A DNA stretch of 36,821 nt, taken from NCBI RefSeq assembly GCF_020103755.1, contig NZ_JAHSQD010000025.1:1-36821 (forward strand), in the 5' to 3' direction. A model generated the notes under the pieces. That model had not been told where the DNA came from, made no database searches, and saw only the letters and a list, made by a program, of their open reading frames with translations. Shown in pieces: positions 16,147 through 25,238 of this stretch. The stretch is from Streptomyces sp. LS1784. Lineage in GTDB: Bacteria; Actinomycetota; Actinomycetes; Streptomycetales; Streptomycetaceae. The first letter of the stretch is position 1. Every line of letters starts with the position of its first letter. The translations under genes and the position numbers were made by a program.

Positions 16147-18465
16147 TCAGCCGGGCAGGAACCGACTGCGCTTGTTGTGCCAGGAGATCGTCAGGGCATC
16201 GCGAGCGCGCGTGCTGGCCACGAAGAGCAGCGCGCGGGACTTGCGCAGTTCTCGCTGGTAACGGGACCGATCACTGTCGCGGTACTGCTCGATGGAAGAT
16301 CGGGGAAGGATGCCGTCGCTCGCGGCGGCGATGGCCAGCCTCTGGTACTCCAGGCCCTTGAAGCGGTGCATGGTTCCGACGTGGACCTCGCCATCTCCCC
16401 GGGCGCCGTCCTTGGTGAGTTCGGCGCAGGTGATGCCGGCCTGGGTGGTGAGGTAGTACATGACTTCGTTGACCTTGTTGCGGTCGGCGACGCAGACAGC
16501 GATGAGGCCGCGGGCGTCGCGGGTGGTGTTGCCGGCCTCGTCGGTGGTGAGTTCGGTGCGCCAGGTGCAGAGGGTGTCGGCAAGGGCGGCGAGTTCGTCT
16601 TGCCAGGTGGTGTGGCCGACCAGTTTGGGGTCGGGGCCGCGCAGGACGGAGCGGTAGCCGGCGAGGGTATCGGTGCCATCGTCGAGGTCGTCGAACTCGA
16701 GGTTGTTGCCGCTGACGACCGTGATCGCCTTGGCGAGGATCTCTTTGGTGGTGCGGTAGCTGAGGGTGAGCCGGGCGGCGCGGCCCTTGATGTTGATGCC
16801 GACCGCGCCGAGGGCCACCTGGTTGTCGTAGATGCGCTGGTGGGTGTCGCCGGCGATGAACAGGTCGTCGGGGCCGGGCGCGACCATCGCGCGGAGCATC
16901 TTCCAGTGTGCGGGGCTCAGGTCCTGGGCCTCGTCGACGACGATGTGTTGGTAGCGATGGCGAAGGTAACGCATGGCGGAATCGGTGGCGTCGCGGTGAA
17001 TCAGCTCCTGGCCCCCGATCTCCTCCTTGTACTCGGCGCGCGCCCGGATCCGCTCAGCGCGCTCGATCTCGAAGCGGGCGGCACGCTCGGCGGCCTGGCT
17101 CCAGGTCTCCATGTTCAGCTTGTCGAGGCGGGCGGTGTACTGCTCGAGCAGCTTCCACACGGCGGTCCGCTCGATCCGGGTCAACGGCCGTCCGCGGCCT
17201 GCCCGGCGGGCCTGCAGGTAGGCGGTGCGGGTGGGCACCGCCTGGCCGAGCACGACCTGCTCCCACTCCTCGAAGAGGAACTCAGGCTCCCAGGTGCGCT
17301 CGTCAAGCTCCAGGAGCAGATCGCGCAGCTCCTTGATGGCCGCCAGGTTGTCCACTCGGCTCTTGACGCGCCCGGAGACGGCGTTCTCGCCCAGGACGCG
17401 GGCGGTGAGCTGGTCGATGTGGATGATCTCGACTCGTGCCAGCAGGTCGGGTTCCACCAGGGAGGCGAGGCGGGCGCGCAGGTCCGTCGTGAGGTTCTTG
17501 GTGAACGTGGTGACCAGGATGGGCTTGTTCTGGCCGGGCGGGAGCTGCTTGGCCAGGTGCTGGACGCGGTGGAGGGCCACGATGGTCTTGCCGGTGCCGG
17601 GGCCGCCGGAGACCCTGGCCGGGCCACTGTAGGTGCGGTTCACCAGGCGGGCCTGGGTGGGGTGAAGGAAGATCTTCCAGGCGCGGAAGTCGCCCTCCTC
17701 GATGACGGCTCGAAGGGCGTCGTCGACCGTGGTGACGACGGTGCGGGCCAGCGCTGCGGTGAAGTCCTCCGGGTTGGGCCGCTCCTCGAGTGCGACCGCG
17801 CCGGTGATCTCGCGGCGGATGTCGTCGAGCGGGAGTCCGGCTGCCAGGCCGTAGAGGACGTCCTTGGTCAGCAGTGGGGCGCCGTCCACCAGTTGGTCGA
17901 GTTCGTCGCTGGTGGTGACCACGAGCGCGAGGTCGACAAGGGCCTCGGCCACGCCGAGCTCGCGCAGGAGCTCGGCGTCGTAGGCTGCCAGCAGCGGGGC
18001 TGCGGGCTCCGGTTCCGCGGCCGTCGTCGATGGGGCGGTAGAGGCGAGCGCGGTGTCCTCGCCCGGATCGGCATCCGGTTCGGCGGGGGTGAGCTGGATC
18101 CCGGCGCGTCGCAGAGCACTCTCACCGACCACGGACAGGTCGACGAACTCGATCACACCGGTGACCCGGTTGACTGCGACGGACAGCTGCTCGTAGACGT
18201 CGCGGCGGTGGCGCACCGCGATCGCCAGCCAGCTCTCCTCGCCGTTCGCGCCGGTACCGGTCCGGGTCAGCAGGACCCGGAACGAGGGGTCGATGCGGGC
18301 GGAGAAGATCCGGCCGTCGCCCTTGAGGGGCTTGAGCCGCAGCGAGGCGTGCCAGGGGTCCTGCCGGAAGAGGTGGCTGAAGTCGTAGAACTTCGCCTTC
18401 ACCTGGCGATCGAGCTTGTACAGCTCCTGTTCGGCCTTCTGGTACAGGCTGAGCCGGGCGGTCAT
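16147..18465 (-). CDS. UvrD/Rep superfamily 1 helicase with an N-terminal RelE/ParE-like domain
   Basis: This 772-residue protein fuses two parts. Residues 1 to about 85 resemble the RelE/ParE toxin fold: YQKAEQELYKLDRQVKAKF, RLKPLKGDGRIFSARI and FRVLLTR, followed by a short strand and HRRDVYEQL. The rest is a superfamily 1A helicase with GGPGTGKT (near 289), VVDEAQDLSP (near 512), FIAGDTHQRIY, LTLSYRTTKEI, GTMHRFKGLEYQR and VASTRARDAL, which are motifs I, II, III, IV, V and VI. It should translocate on single-stranded DNA using ATP. The ATG overlaps the stop of the DEAD/DUF1998 gene by ATGA, so the two are coupled. The toxin-like part may act as a nucleic-acid-binding or RNase module; its catalytic state is unknown. 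Such fusions exist outside defence loci, so the role here rests on context. Confidence 0.82.
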   Translation of the reverse strand: MTARLSLYQKAEQELYKLDRQVKAKFYDFSHLFRQDPWHASLRLKPLKGDGRIFSARIDPSFRVLLTRTGTGANGEESWLAIAVRHRRDVYEQLSVAVNRVTGVIEFVDLSVVGESALRRAGIQLTPAEPDADPGEDTALASTAPSTTAAEPEPAAPLLAAYDAELLRELGVAEALVDLALVVTTSDELDQLVDGAPLLTKDVLYGLAAGLPLDDIRREITGAVALEERPNPEDFTAALARTVVTTVDDALRAVIEEGDFRAWKIFLHPTQARLVNRTYSGPARVSGGPGTGKTIVALHRVQHLAKQLPPGQNKPILVTTFTKNLTTDLRARLASLVEPDLLARVEIIHIDQLTARVLGENAVSGRVKSRVDNLAAIKELRDLLLELDERTWEPEFLFEEWEQVVLGQAVPTRTAYLQARRAGRGRPLTRIERTAVWKLLEQYTARLDKLNMETWSQAAERAARFEIERAERIRARAEYKEEIGGQELIHRDATDSAMRYLRHRYQHIVVDEAQDLSPAHWKMLRAMVAPGPDDLFIAGDTHQRIYDNQVALGAVGINIKGRAARLTLSYRTTKEILAKAITVVSGNNLEFDDLDDGTDTLAGYRSVLRGPDPKLVGHTTWQDELAALADTLCTWRTELTTDEAGNTTRDARGLIAVCVADRNKVNEVMYYLTTQAGITCAELTKDGARGDGEVHVGTMHRFKGLEYQRLAIAAASDGILPRSSIEQYRDSDRSRYQRELRKSRALLFVASTRARDALTISWHNKRSRFLPG

Positions 18466-21400
18466 CGAAGGGAGCCTTCCACGTCGGGCGCTGCGCCGAG
18501 GGTGGGCGCATCGGGGAGCAGGGCGATCAGGGAGTCGAAGTGGTCGAGCCAGTCGGCGGCGGTCCGTACGGTCCAGCCCTCCGCACGGTATGCGGCGTCA
18601 CGGCGCTCGGCCTCGGCGTCGGGCAGACCGTCCGGCGACCAGGGGACGACGGCGATCTTGGCATCGTCACCCTGCCAGACGAAATCGGCCGGCCAAAGGC
18701 TCGCGCCGAGTTCGAAGCCGAACACATTGGGCGCTTTCTTTCCCCGGTCGGCGATCCGGGTGGCGAGGGTGAGCAGATCGGCTTCCTCCTGGGGGTCGAT
18801 GTGCGGGAGGAAGTCCGTGTCCCACGCGTGGTCGCGTAGCAGGGCAGCGACCTGCTCTTCGAAGGAGGAACCGGAGTCAGCCGCTGTGCCGATCGCGGGC
18901 TCAGCAGGTGCCGACGGCTCTGCGGCCGGTGCCTGGCGCTCGGCGGCGGTGAGCGACATGAGTTCGCCGACGCCTCCGCATACCGCGAGCGTGTCCAGCG
19001 GATAGTCGAGCACCTGACTGCTGGTCATCTGGATGCCGTCCCCTCCCGCGTAGGGAAGGAACTGCAGCAGGTTGGACCAGTACAGCCAGGCTCGCCACCG
19101 CAGCTTGTGCTCTTCGCTGTCCATCACCGCCGGGTCATCATCCAGGCACGCCAGTACCGTCCAGGCGGGTGCCTCCTGGTCGGAGTCGCGGACGGCGAGT
19201 GCCAGGGCGAGTCCGTGGTTGTCGGTGGTGCGCAGGACGTGGACCAGCCCGACGTGCCCGTCGTCGTCTGGGGCCTGCCCGTTGGCCTCGCCGAGCGCCG
19301 CGCGCAGCGTGGCCATGAGCTGGCCGCGGTGCGCGCTGGAGCCGGCCAGTGAGGTGGTCGGGTGTGCGGTCAGGCCGCTGACCAGGGCGTTGGCCCGGCG
19401 TGCCCAGAGCTCAGGCGAGGGGTCTCGCAAGTAGGCCAGCAGCGTGTCCATCGGATTGGCGAACACCGCCCCGGCCAGTTGCGGGCGACTGCCGCCCATG
19501 GCCTCGTACGCGTCCTTCGCGGCTTCCTGCGCCGCCCACTCGTACGGTGGCCACATCGGCATCGCGCGGGTGGGGCGCTGCTCGAAGAGGTCCAGGTCGT
19601 GCCAGGTCAGTTGGAAAACCATCGCGCCGCCCGCGCGCACCCGGTCGCGGCGGGCGCCGTCGTCGGCCAGGCGGTTGCGGTCGGGGGCGGCGTGGTTGCG
19701 CCGCCCGTCGAGGTACACCTTCACGGTCCCGGGCGGGCCGTCGACGCGGGTGAAGGTGAAGTCGGTGCGGGTGCCGATGAGCCGCTCCTGGGCGGTGAGC
19801 CGCCAGTTCAGCCGCTCATCGCTCGTGCTGATCTTCAGGTGGCCGCTGGCGCGTCCGTCCTCGTCGAGCACCGCGTCCTGGCTGGCTGCGCTCCACGTGC
19901 GGAGCGCAGCCAGGAAGCGGGCCTCCAGGTCGGACTCGACCTGCCTCTCCAGGCCGATCAACCCGGTGGAGGTCACGTCCGTGGCCTGCCAGGCATCGCC
20001 GCCGTCGGCGTCGAACAGAAGGGATTCCAGCATCTCCAGGGCCTGGATGCGGGAGAGCTGGGCCTGGTGGCGCTCAGCGGTGTAGCGGTGCAGGCAGCGG
20101 TGGCAGGCCTTGCGGTGCTCCTCGTCTTTGCAGGGGCACTCGGCGAGCGCCTGGTGGGCCTTCAGCAAGGTGGCGCGGAAGACGTCGGGGTCGGTGAGGC
20201 GGTGGAGGTAGCCGGTGCCACCGGGGAGGGCATCGAACAGCACGAGGTACCAGCGCCGCTCACCCGTGCCGGCGTCCGGCTTGGAGGCCAGTGTGTGGTC
20301 AAGGTGCTGCGGGTCGCCGCCGAATTGGCGGTCCACGCCGAGCCGCAGCGCGGCCCGGAACGAGTGGATCTTCTCCTCGACCAGGACGGTCGCGGCCGGC
20401 AGCAGGACGCGCAGGGCCTCGGTGCGCAGCTCGTGCGCGAGGAGCACCGGCAGCTGCTCGGCTGCGCGCGCCTTGCCGCGGCGCACCGGGCACCAGGGCC
20501 GGTGGTGCTTCAGACGCGGGTCACGGGCGTCGGAGGCGCTGAGCGCATCGGTGTCGTGGTCGAAGACCGGGCGGCCGTCGGCGGTGGCCGCGCCGCACCC
20601 GGTGCACACATGGAACGGGTTGAGTCGAACCGTGTGCCCGGCGAACGCGTCGGCGGCGGGGATGTCGAAGCGGGCTGGCCCCAGGTTGATGGTGCGCACC
20701 ATCGCGCTGCGGCAGAAGTCCACGCCGAAGGTCTCCTTGGTGTGCCGCCACGAGCCGGGCTCCAGGCTCTCCTCGGGGATGTCCACCGCGGTGACCATCT
20801 CGTAGAAGCGCGGGTCGCGCTCGTCGCGGTCGTCGCGGATCCGCGCGTCCTCGCGCTTGTCCCGCGAGGTCACCAGGCGCGGCTGGACGACCTTGAAGAG
20901 GCATGAGCCGTCGTCCGCGATTGCGGTGGTACGGCAGCGCGGGCAGGGGTCTCGGTCGTCGCTCGCGCCTTCCGTGCGGACGTAGCCGCACTGGGGGCAC
21001 ACGCGCCAGGTCTGCCAGCCGTGCTGGGAGGCAGTGCCGATGTCCAGGCCGGTGATCTCGTGGCGGTAGCCCTTGACATAGAAGGTGTTGCCCGGCGCCA
21101 TTTCCTGGAGCGCGAAGCGCTGCGGGCGGTCGTAGCTGCGCAGCGCGGAGTCGTAGCGGGTCCGTCCGCCGGGGGTGTCCTCGCCGTCGGGCCAGTAGAG
21201 CGTGGCTTCCAGCACGGTGGTGGTATCCGCCAGGGCATAGTTGGGCAGCAGACCGAGGTCGCAGAGCGCGCCCTGCGCCGGGGTGTCCTCCAACTCTCCC
21301 CGCTGCTTCCCGACCCCGCGTCGTTCCGCCTCCAACTCCGCCTTCTGCCGCGCCTCCTCGGGGTCGGAGTCGTGCAACTCCTGTATGGCGTCGTTGATGT

Positions 21401-24400
21401 GGCGGATGCGAGCACGCAGCGAGTCCTCCCGCGCCGCCCAGATCCGACCGGCCTCCTCCACCTTGCTGCGCAGGCCGCTGGTGGCATAGGTGTGCAGGTC
21501 AGCGGCGGCCTGGTCGGACACTCCGGAGGGGAACAGGTCCAGGAACGCTCTGACCAGCGAATCGCCCTGAGTGATCGCGACTTCGACGAGGTCGCTCAGG
21601 TAGCCATCAGGGCCGAACAGGCCCTTCATCTTGCGCGGCAGGCCCGGCAGGACCCTGCCCTGGCCGTCAACGAGGCGCCCTCGCGAGGCAAGGTCCAGCA
21701 GGTGCGCCAGGTATTGGCGCCGTAGGATCTCCACCGCCGACAGGTAGCAGCCCGGCGGCACGATCCGGCCCGCGATCATCTCCTTCGGCTGCTCCAGGAA
21801 GTACAGGTCGCGGTTGCGCTTCTCCGGGATCGTCAGCAGGAACGCGTTGCCGGTCTGGCGGCCGGCTCGGCCGACCCGCTGGGCGTAGTTCGCCGGGCTA
21901 CGAGGCAGCGAAGCCAGCACAACGGCCGACAGGTCACCGATGTCGATGCCCAACTCCAGCGTGGGGGTGCAGGACAACACATTCGGATCGTTGAAGCGGC
22001 GCTCCTCGCCCGTTCTGCGGAAGGCGGCCTCGACCGTCTCGCGTTCCTCACGGTCCAGCATCCTGGTGTGCTCGGCGGTCACCACCTGGTACGTCCCCGC
22101 ACGGTAGTAGAGCCGGCGGTAGTAGTCGTCCCGGAACTTGCGGTCCCGGGCGTGCACATCCCCCTCGCGTGCGTGTGTCCCCGCCACCAGCCGGCCCGCC
22201 GTGCACCGGTAGGACGGACACGGCGCGTCGTGCCACTGCTCCAACAGCGAAGGGTGCACGGTCTGCTCCCAGAAACAGACCGGGCAGCGCACGTAAGCGG
22301 TCTCGACGTCATCGTCGGACAGCAGCAGCGCGTCTATCGCGCCCGGCTGCAGTCCGTAGATCCGCGTCGCTCCGTCCTTCGCCGTACGCATCGACAGGAG
22401 TCCCGCCGAGTGCAGCGTCGGAAGCAGGTGCCCCCAGAACTCCGGCGACTGCTCGCGCGGCATTCCCAGGCAGCGTCCCGTCCATCGCTCGTGCCAGACC
22501 AGCCGGCCAGTGACGGGGTCGAACTCGCTGCCGTCCTTCTGGCCCGACATGAGGAACACCGGGGCGCCGACGCCCTTGGGGAACGCAGGCATTCCCGCCG
22601 GACGGCGGTTCCAGATGAAGTAGCGGCTCGTGCCCGTCTCGGCCAGGTACTTCTCCAGCCAGCGGTGCTTGATCGCGCCGCGCCACCGCAGGCGCTCCAG
22701 GAAGATTCGCAGGAACGCGAGGTACTGCGCATCGTCGACCGGGACCAGCGTCTGGTCACGCATTGTCTCCACGTGCGCCTCACGCACCAGCGCGACGGCC
22801 GCCGCCGGATCGGGGATCCGCACGTGTGCGGCGGCGGTCCGTGTCAGCTCCAGAGTGCGGCCCTGGCGGGCCCGCAGTCCGAACTCCATCAGCGTCTGGA
22901 ATGCCAGCCGCTCGCCGATCAATCGCCAGGTCGCCTGGTCACCGCCCCGGGATTTGCCCGACAGCAGCCGCTCGACTCCCTTGAGATCGTGCAGGTCCGG
23001 CGGCACCACCGCGGCCAGGGTCTTGGGATTGGTGGTGTCCGCGATCACCTTCGCGATCAGCTCGTGCAGAGCGGTCGGCTCGGACTCGGACAGGTGATCG
23101 ACCAGCAAGGCGCGCAGCGAGAAGGTATAGGAGCGGTTCGCGACGAACCCGGCGCGGTGCGCGGCGTCCTGCACCGAGTCGTTGAACATCAGCGTCTTGC
23201 ACTCGTCACGCTTCTCGTCCAGCTCACCACCGGTGAACAGCCGGGTGATCGAGGCCGCAGCCAGCGCGGCCTGCCCGGTGCCCAGGTAACGGATCGCGTT
23301 GCGCTCGCCGCACCCGGGGCACCAGTCCTCCTTCGCCGCCGTGTTCGCTGTGGCCCCCCGGTTGACCCAGACGAAGGCCGAATCCGGGGTACCCAGCCGA
23401 GGCTCGCCCGACTCCGGGTCGAAATCGCCGACCGGACTGGGCAGGCGCAGGCGGCGCTGCGTGCCGTCGAGCACCATCAGATCGCCGCCGGCGCCGTGCA
23501 GTTGGCCATGTCCGGAGCCCTTCGAACCCTTGGTGCGTGCCGAGGCGGCGATCTTCGCTTCGGCGGCGGCCCGCTTGGCCTGCTCGTTCGTCGCGGCAAT
23601 GAGGTTCCGCACCCGGATCTTGTCCTGTGTGGCAGAGGCCCGCCGGATCTTCGCCGGGTTGACCTCCACCGCCAGGTCATCGCTCTCCGGAACGAACACC
23701 GCCCAGCCCGAACGCCCGCAGTCCCGGCAGTAGACCGCGGGCAGGAACAGGTTCGCCGCCTCTGCGCTGGTCGCCGTCGTCGCCGGCGCGTTGCGCATCC
23801 GGTCCGGGCCGCCCTGCTGTGGGGCGTCACCCGCGTCCCATTGGAACTGTGCCTTCGGCCACGGCAGGACACCCCGCAGCAGCCGGGAGACCGATCGAGC
23901 CCACTGGTGCACCTCGATATGCACGAGCGGCCGAGGCACCTCGGTGGTGGAGTCCGGGTCGCGGGCCACCGACAGCAACGCGACGAACCTGGCCAGCGCC
24001 TCGGCGGCCTGCTCTGGGCGTTGCGTGATCGCCTGCCCCCACGAGTACGCGCCCGCCCGCCACAGCACGGCGAGGATCTCGTCAGTGGACTTCAGTTCCC
24101 CACCCAGAGCGATCATCACGGCCTGGGTCAGGATGTGCTTCTTCAACTGGGCGCCCAGCTGGAACGGATCCAGCCCACGCTGCCCGGTGAACGCCTCCAC
24201 CAGGTCGTCGCGCGCCTCGTCGCTCAGCGACGAATCGGGCATCGCTGCCAGCTGCTCCGGGGTGGGGACGGGCAGCAGCTCGATAGCGTCCGACGGGATG
24301 AACTCCTCTGCCGTCAGCCGTCGTTCCCCGACTACCGCTTCCGGTGTGAAAAGTGTCCCGAAGACCTCGGTCGTGACCTTCAGCAACTCGGCCGCTCCGG

Positions 24401-25238
24401 CCTCGTCCGTGCCGGACGCGAGCGTCGCGGAAGTCGCCACCGGGCAGATCCCGCCCAGCGGCCGACCCTTCTCCGAGACTCCGAGGGAGGACGCCAGGCG
24501 GCGCAGCAGCATCGCCACATCCGTGCCCTGCGCGCCGTCGAAGGTGTGGAACTCGTCCACCACGACGTAGCGCACGTCCGCGTCCTCCCACAGCGGCGCG
24601 TCATCGCGGCGCTGGAGGAGCAGGTCGAGCATCTTGTAGTTGGTGATCAGGATGTCGGGAGGGGTGGTCTGCATCGCCGCCCGGTTCGTCTCCACCCGCT
24701 CGTAGCGGGTGGCGGCAACGTCACCGATGTAGAGGCCGGCCGTCACCTGAGACAGCGCGTGATCATCCTTGCGAAGACGATCGTTGATGCGCAGCGCCTG
24801 GTCCGTGGCCAGCGCGTTCATCGGGTACAGCAGGACCGCCTTGATCCCGGCTCGGCCTGCCGCCCGCTCGCGGCGGCAGTGGTCCAGGACCGGGATGAGG
24901 AACGACTCCGTCTTGCCGGAACCGGTGCCGGTGGTCACGAGGGTCGGCTCCGGAGCGTGCCCGTTCGCCGAGGAGAGGCGGGCGAACGCGCGTGACTGGT
25001 GAGCGTACGGCGTCCAGCCGCTTGAGGGTGCCCACTCCAGCGTCTGTCGCCAGTCGGCGTCCGCCTGGATGAACGGCGTACGGATCCGCAGGAAGGGCCC
25101 CCGGAACATGCCAGACGTCTCGTCCCCCAGGAAGCTGTGCAGCGCCAGCCGCGCGCCCTCGTCGGTGAGCGCGTAGGTGGTCGAGAGGTACTGCAGCAGG
25201 CTCTCCTTGAGCGCCTGCGCCTCCAACGTCGGCCTCAT
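18462..25238 (-). CDS. Giant DEAD-box helicase with DUF1998 (DruE/DrmA-DrmB-like)
   Basis: This 2258-residue protein joins a superfamily 2 helicase to a DUF1998 zinc domain. In order it shows: motif I GTGSGKTES (near 104), ITNYKML, motif II VVDEFHTF (near 228), motif III SATLASG (near 273), CxxC clusters (CPGCGERN and CPVCFWEQ), motif V CTPTLELGIDIGD and motif VI QRVGRAGRQ (near 1123), more CxxC pairs, and the DUF1998 end CHRCLHRY (near 1709). About 400 further residues follow, including VKVYLDGRRNH (near 1843), which recalls Vsr/MTES_1575-like nuclease domains. DISARM usually splits DrmA helicase and DrmB DUF1998 into two proteins. DruE of Druantia is a single large protein of this kind. The start at 25238 overlaps the methyltransferase stop by ATGA; the open frame upstream to 25499 only shadows that gene. 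It probably remodels or scans DNA. Confidence 0.8.
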   Translation of the reverse strand: MRPTLEAQALKESLLQYLSTTYALTDEGARLALHSFLGDETSGMFRGPFLRIRTPFIQADADWRQTLEWAPSSGWTPYAHQSRAFARLSSANGHAPEPTLVTTGTGSGKTESFLIPVLDHCRRERAAGRAGIKAVLLYPMNALATDQALRINDRLRKDDHALSQVTAGLYIGDVAATRYERVETNRAAMQTTPPDILITNYKMLDLLLQRRDDAPLWEDADVRYVVVDEFHTFDGAQGTDVAMLLRRLASSLGVSEKGRPLGGICPVATSATLASGTDEAGAAELLKVTTEVFGTLFTPEAVVGERRLTAEEFIPSDAIELLPVPTPEQLAAMPDSSLSDEARDDLVEAFTGQRGLDPFQLGAQLKKHILTQAVMIALGGELKSTDEILAVLWRAGAYSWGQAITQRPEQAAEALARFVALLSVARDPDSTTEVPRPLVHIEVHQWARSVSRLLRGVLPWPKAQFQWDAGDAPQQGGPDRMRNAPATTATSAEAANLFLPAVYCRDCGRSGWAVFVPESDDLAVEVNPAKIRRASATQDKIRVRNLIAATNEQAKRAAAEAKIAASARTKGSKGSGHGQLHGAGGDLMVLDGTQRRLRLPSPVGDFDPESGEPRLGTPDSAFVWVNRGATANTAAKEDWCPGCGERNAIRYLGTGQAALAAASITRLFTGGELDEKRDECKTLMFNDSVQDAAHRAGFVANRSYTFSLRALLVDHLSESEPTALHELIAKVIADTTNPKTLAAVVPPDLHDLKGVERLLSGKSRGGDQATWRLIGERLAFQTLMEFGLRARQGRTLELTRTAAAHVRIPDPAAAVALVREAHVETMRDQTLVPVDDAQYLAFLRIFLERLRWRGAIKHRWLEKYLAETGTSRYFIWNRRPAGMPAFPKGVGAPVFLMSGQKDGSEFDPVTGRLVWHERWTGRCLGMPREQSPEFWGHLLPTLHSAGLLSMRTAKDGATRIYGLQPGAIDALLLSDDDVETAYVRCPVCFWEQTVHPSLLEQWHDAPCPSYRCTAGRLVAGTHAREGDVHARDRKFRDDYYRRLYYRAGTYQVVTAEHTRMLDREERETVEAAFRRTGEERRFNDPNVLSCTPTLELGIDIGDLSAVVLASLPRSPANYAQRVGRAGRQTGNAFLLTIPEKRNRDLYFLEQPKEMIAGRIVPPGCYLSAVEILRRQYLAHLLDLASRGRLVDGQGRVLPGLPRKMKGLFGPDGYLSDLVEVAITQGDSLVRAFLDLFPSGVSDQAAADLHTYATSGLRSKVEEAGRIWAAREDSLRARIRHINDAIQELHDSDPEEARQKAELEAERRGVGKQRGELEDTPAQGALCDLGLLPNYALADTTTVLEATLYWPDGEDTPGGRTRYDSALRSYDRPQRFALQEMAPGNTFYVKGYRHEITGLDIGTASQHGWQTWRVCPQCGYVRTEGASDDRDPCPRCRTTAIADDGSCLFKVVQPRLVTSRDKREDARIRDDRDERDPRFYEMVTAVDIPEESLEPGSWRHTKETFGVDFCRSAMVRTINLGPARFDIPAADAFAGHTVRLNPFHVCTGCGAATADGRPVFDHDTDALSASDARDPRLKHHRPWCPVRRGKARAAEQLPVLLAHELRTEALRVLLPAATVLVEEKIHSFRAALRLGVDRQFGGDPQHLDHTLASKPDAGTGERRWYLVLFDALPGGTGYLHRLTDPDVFRATLLKAHQALAECPCKDEEHRKACHRCLHRYTAERHQAQLSRIQALEMLESLLFDADGGDAWQATDVTSTGLIGLERQVESDLEARFLAALRTWSAASQDAVLDEDGRASGHLKISTSDERLNWRLTAQERLIGTRTDFTFTRVDGPPGTVKVYLDGRRNHAAPDRNRLADDGARRDRVRAGGAMVFQLTWHDLDLFEQRPTRAMPMWPPYEWAAQEAAKDAYEAMGGSRPQLAGAVFANPMDTLLAYLRDPSPELWARRANALVSGLTAHPTTSLAGSSAHRGQLMATLRAALGEANGQAPDDDGHVGLVHVLRTTDNHGLALALAVRDSDQEAPAWTVLACLDDDPAVMDSEEHKLRWRAWLYWSNLLQFLPYAGGDGIQMTSSQVLDYPLDTLAVCGGVGELMSLTAAERQAPAAEPSAPAEPAIGTAADSGSSFEEQVAALLRDHAWDTDFLPHIDPQEEADLLTLATRIADRGKKAPNVFGFELGASLWPADFVWQGDDAKIAVVPWSPDGLPDAEAERRDAAYRAEGWTVRTAADWLDHFDSLIALLPDAPTLGAAPDVEGSLR

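Noticed and set aside
16051..19005. Long open frame of 984 codons on the plus strand
   Set aside because: It is antisense to the UvrD and DEAD genes, has a Gly/Val/Ala/Leu-rich low-complexity translation and no motif. Such mirror frames are common in high-GC DNA.
22068..24995. Open frame of 975 codons on the plus strand
   Set aside because: It lies wholly antisense to the DEAD/DUF1998 gene, whose helicase motifs are unambiguous. The translation is Arg/Gln/Val-rich without domains.
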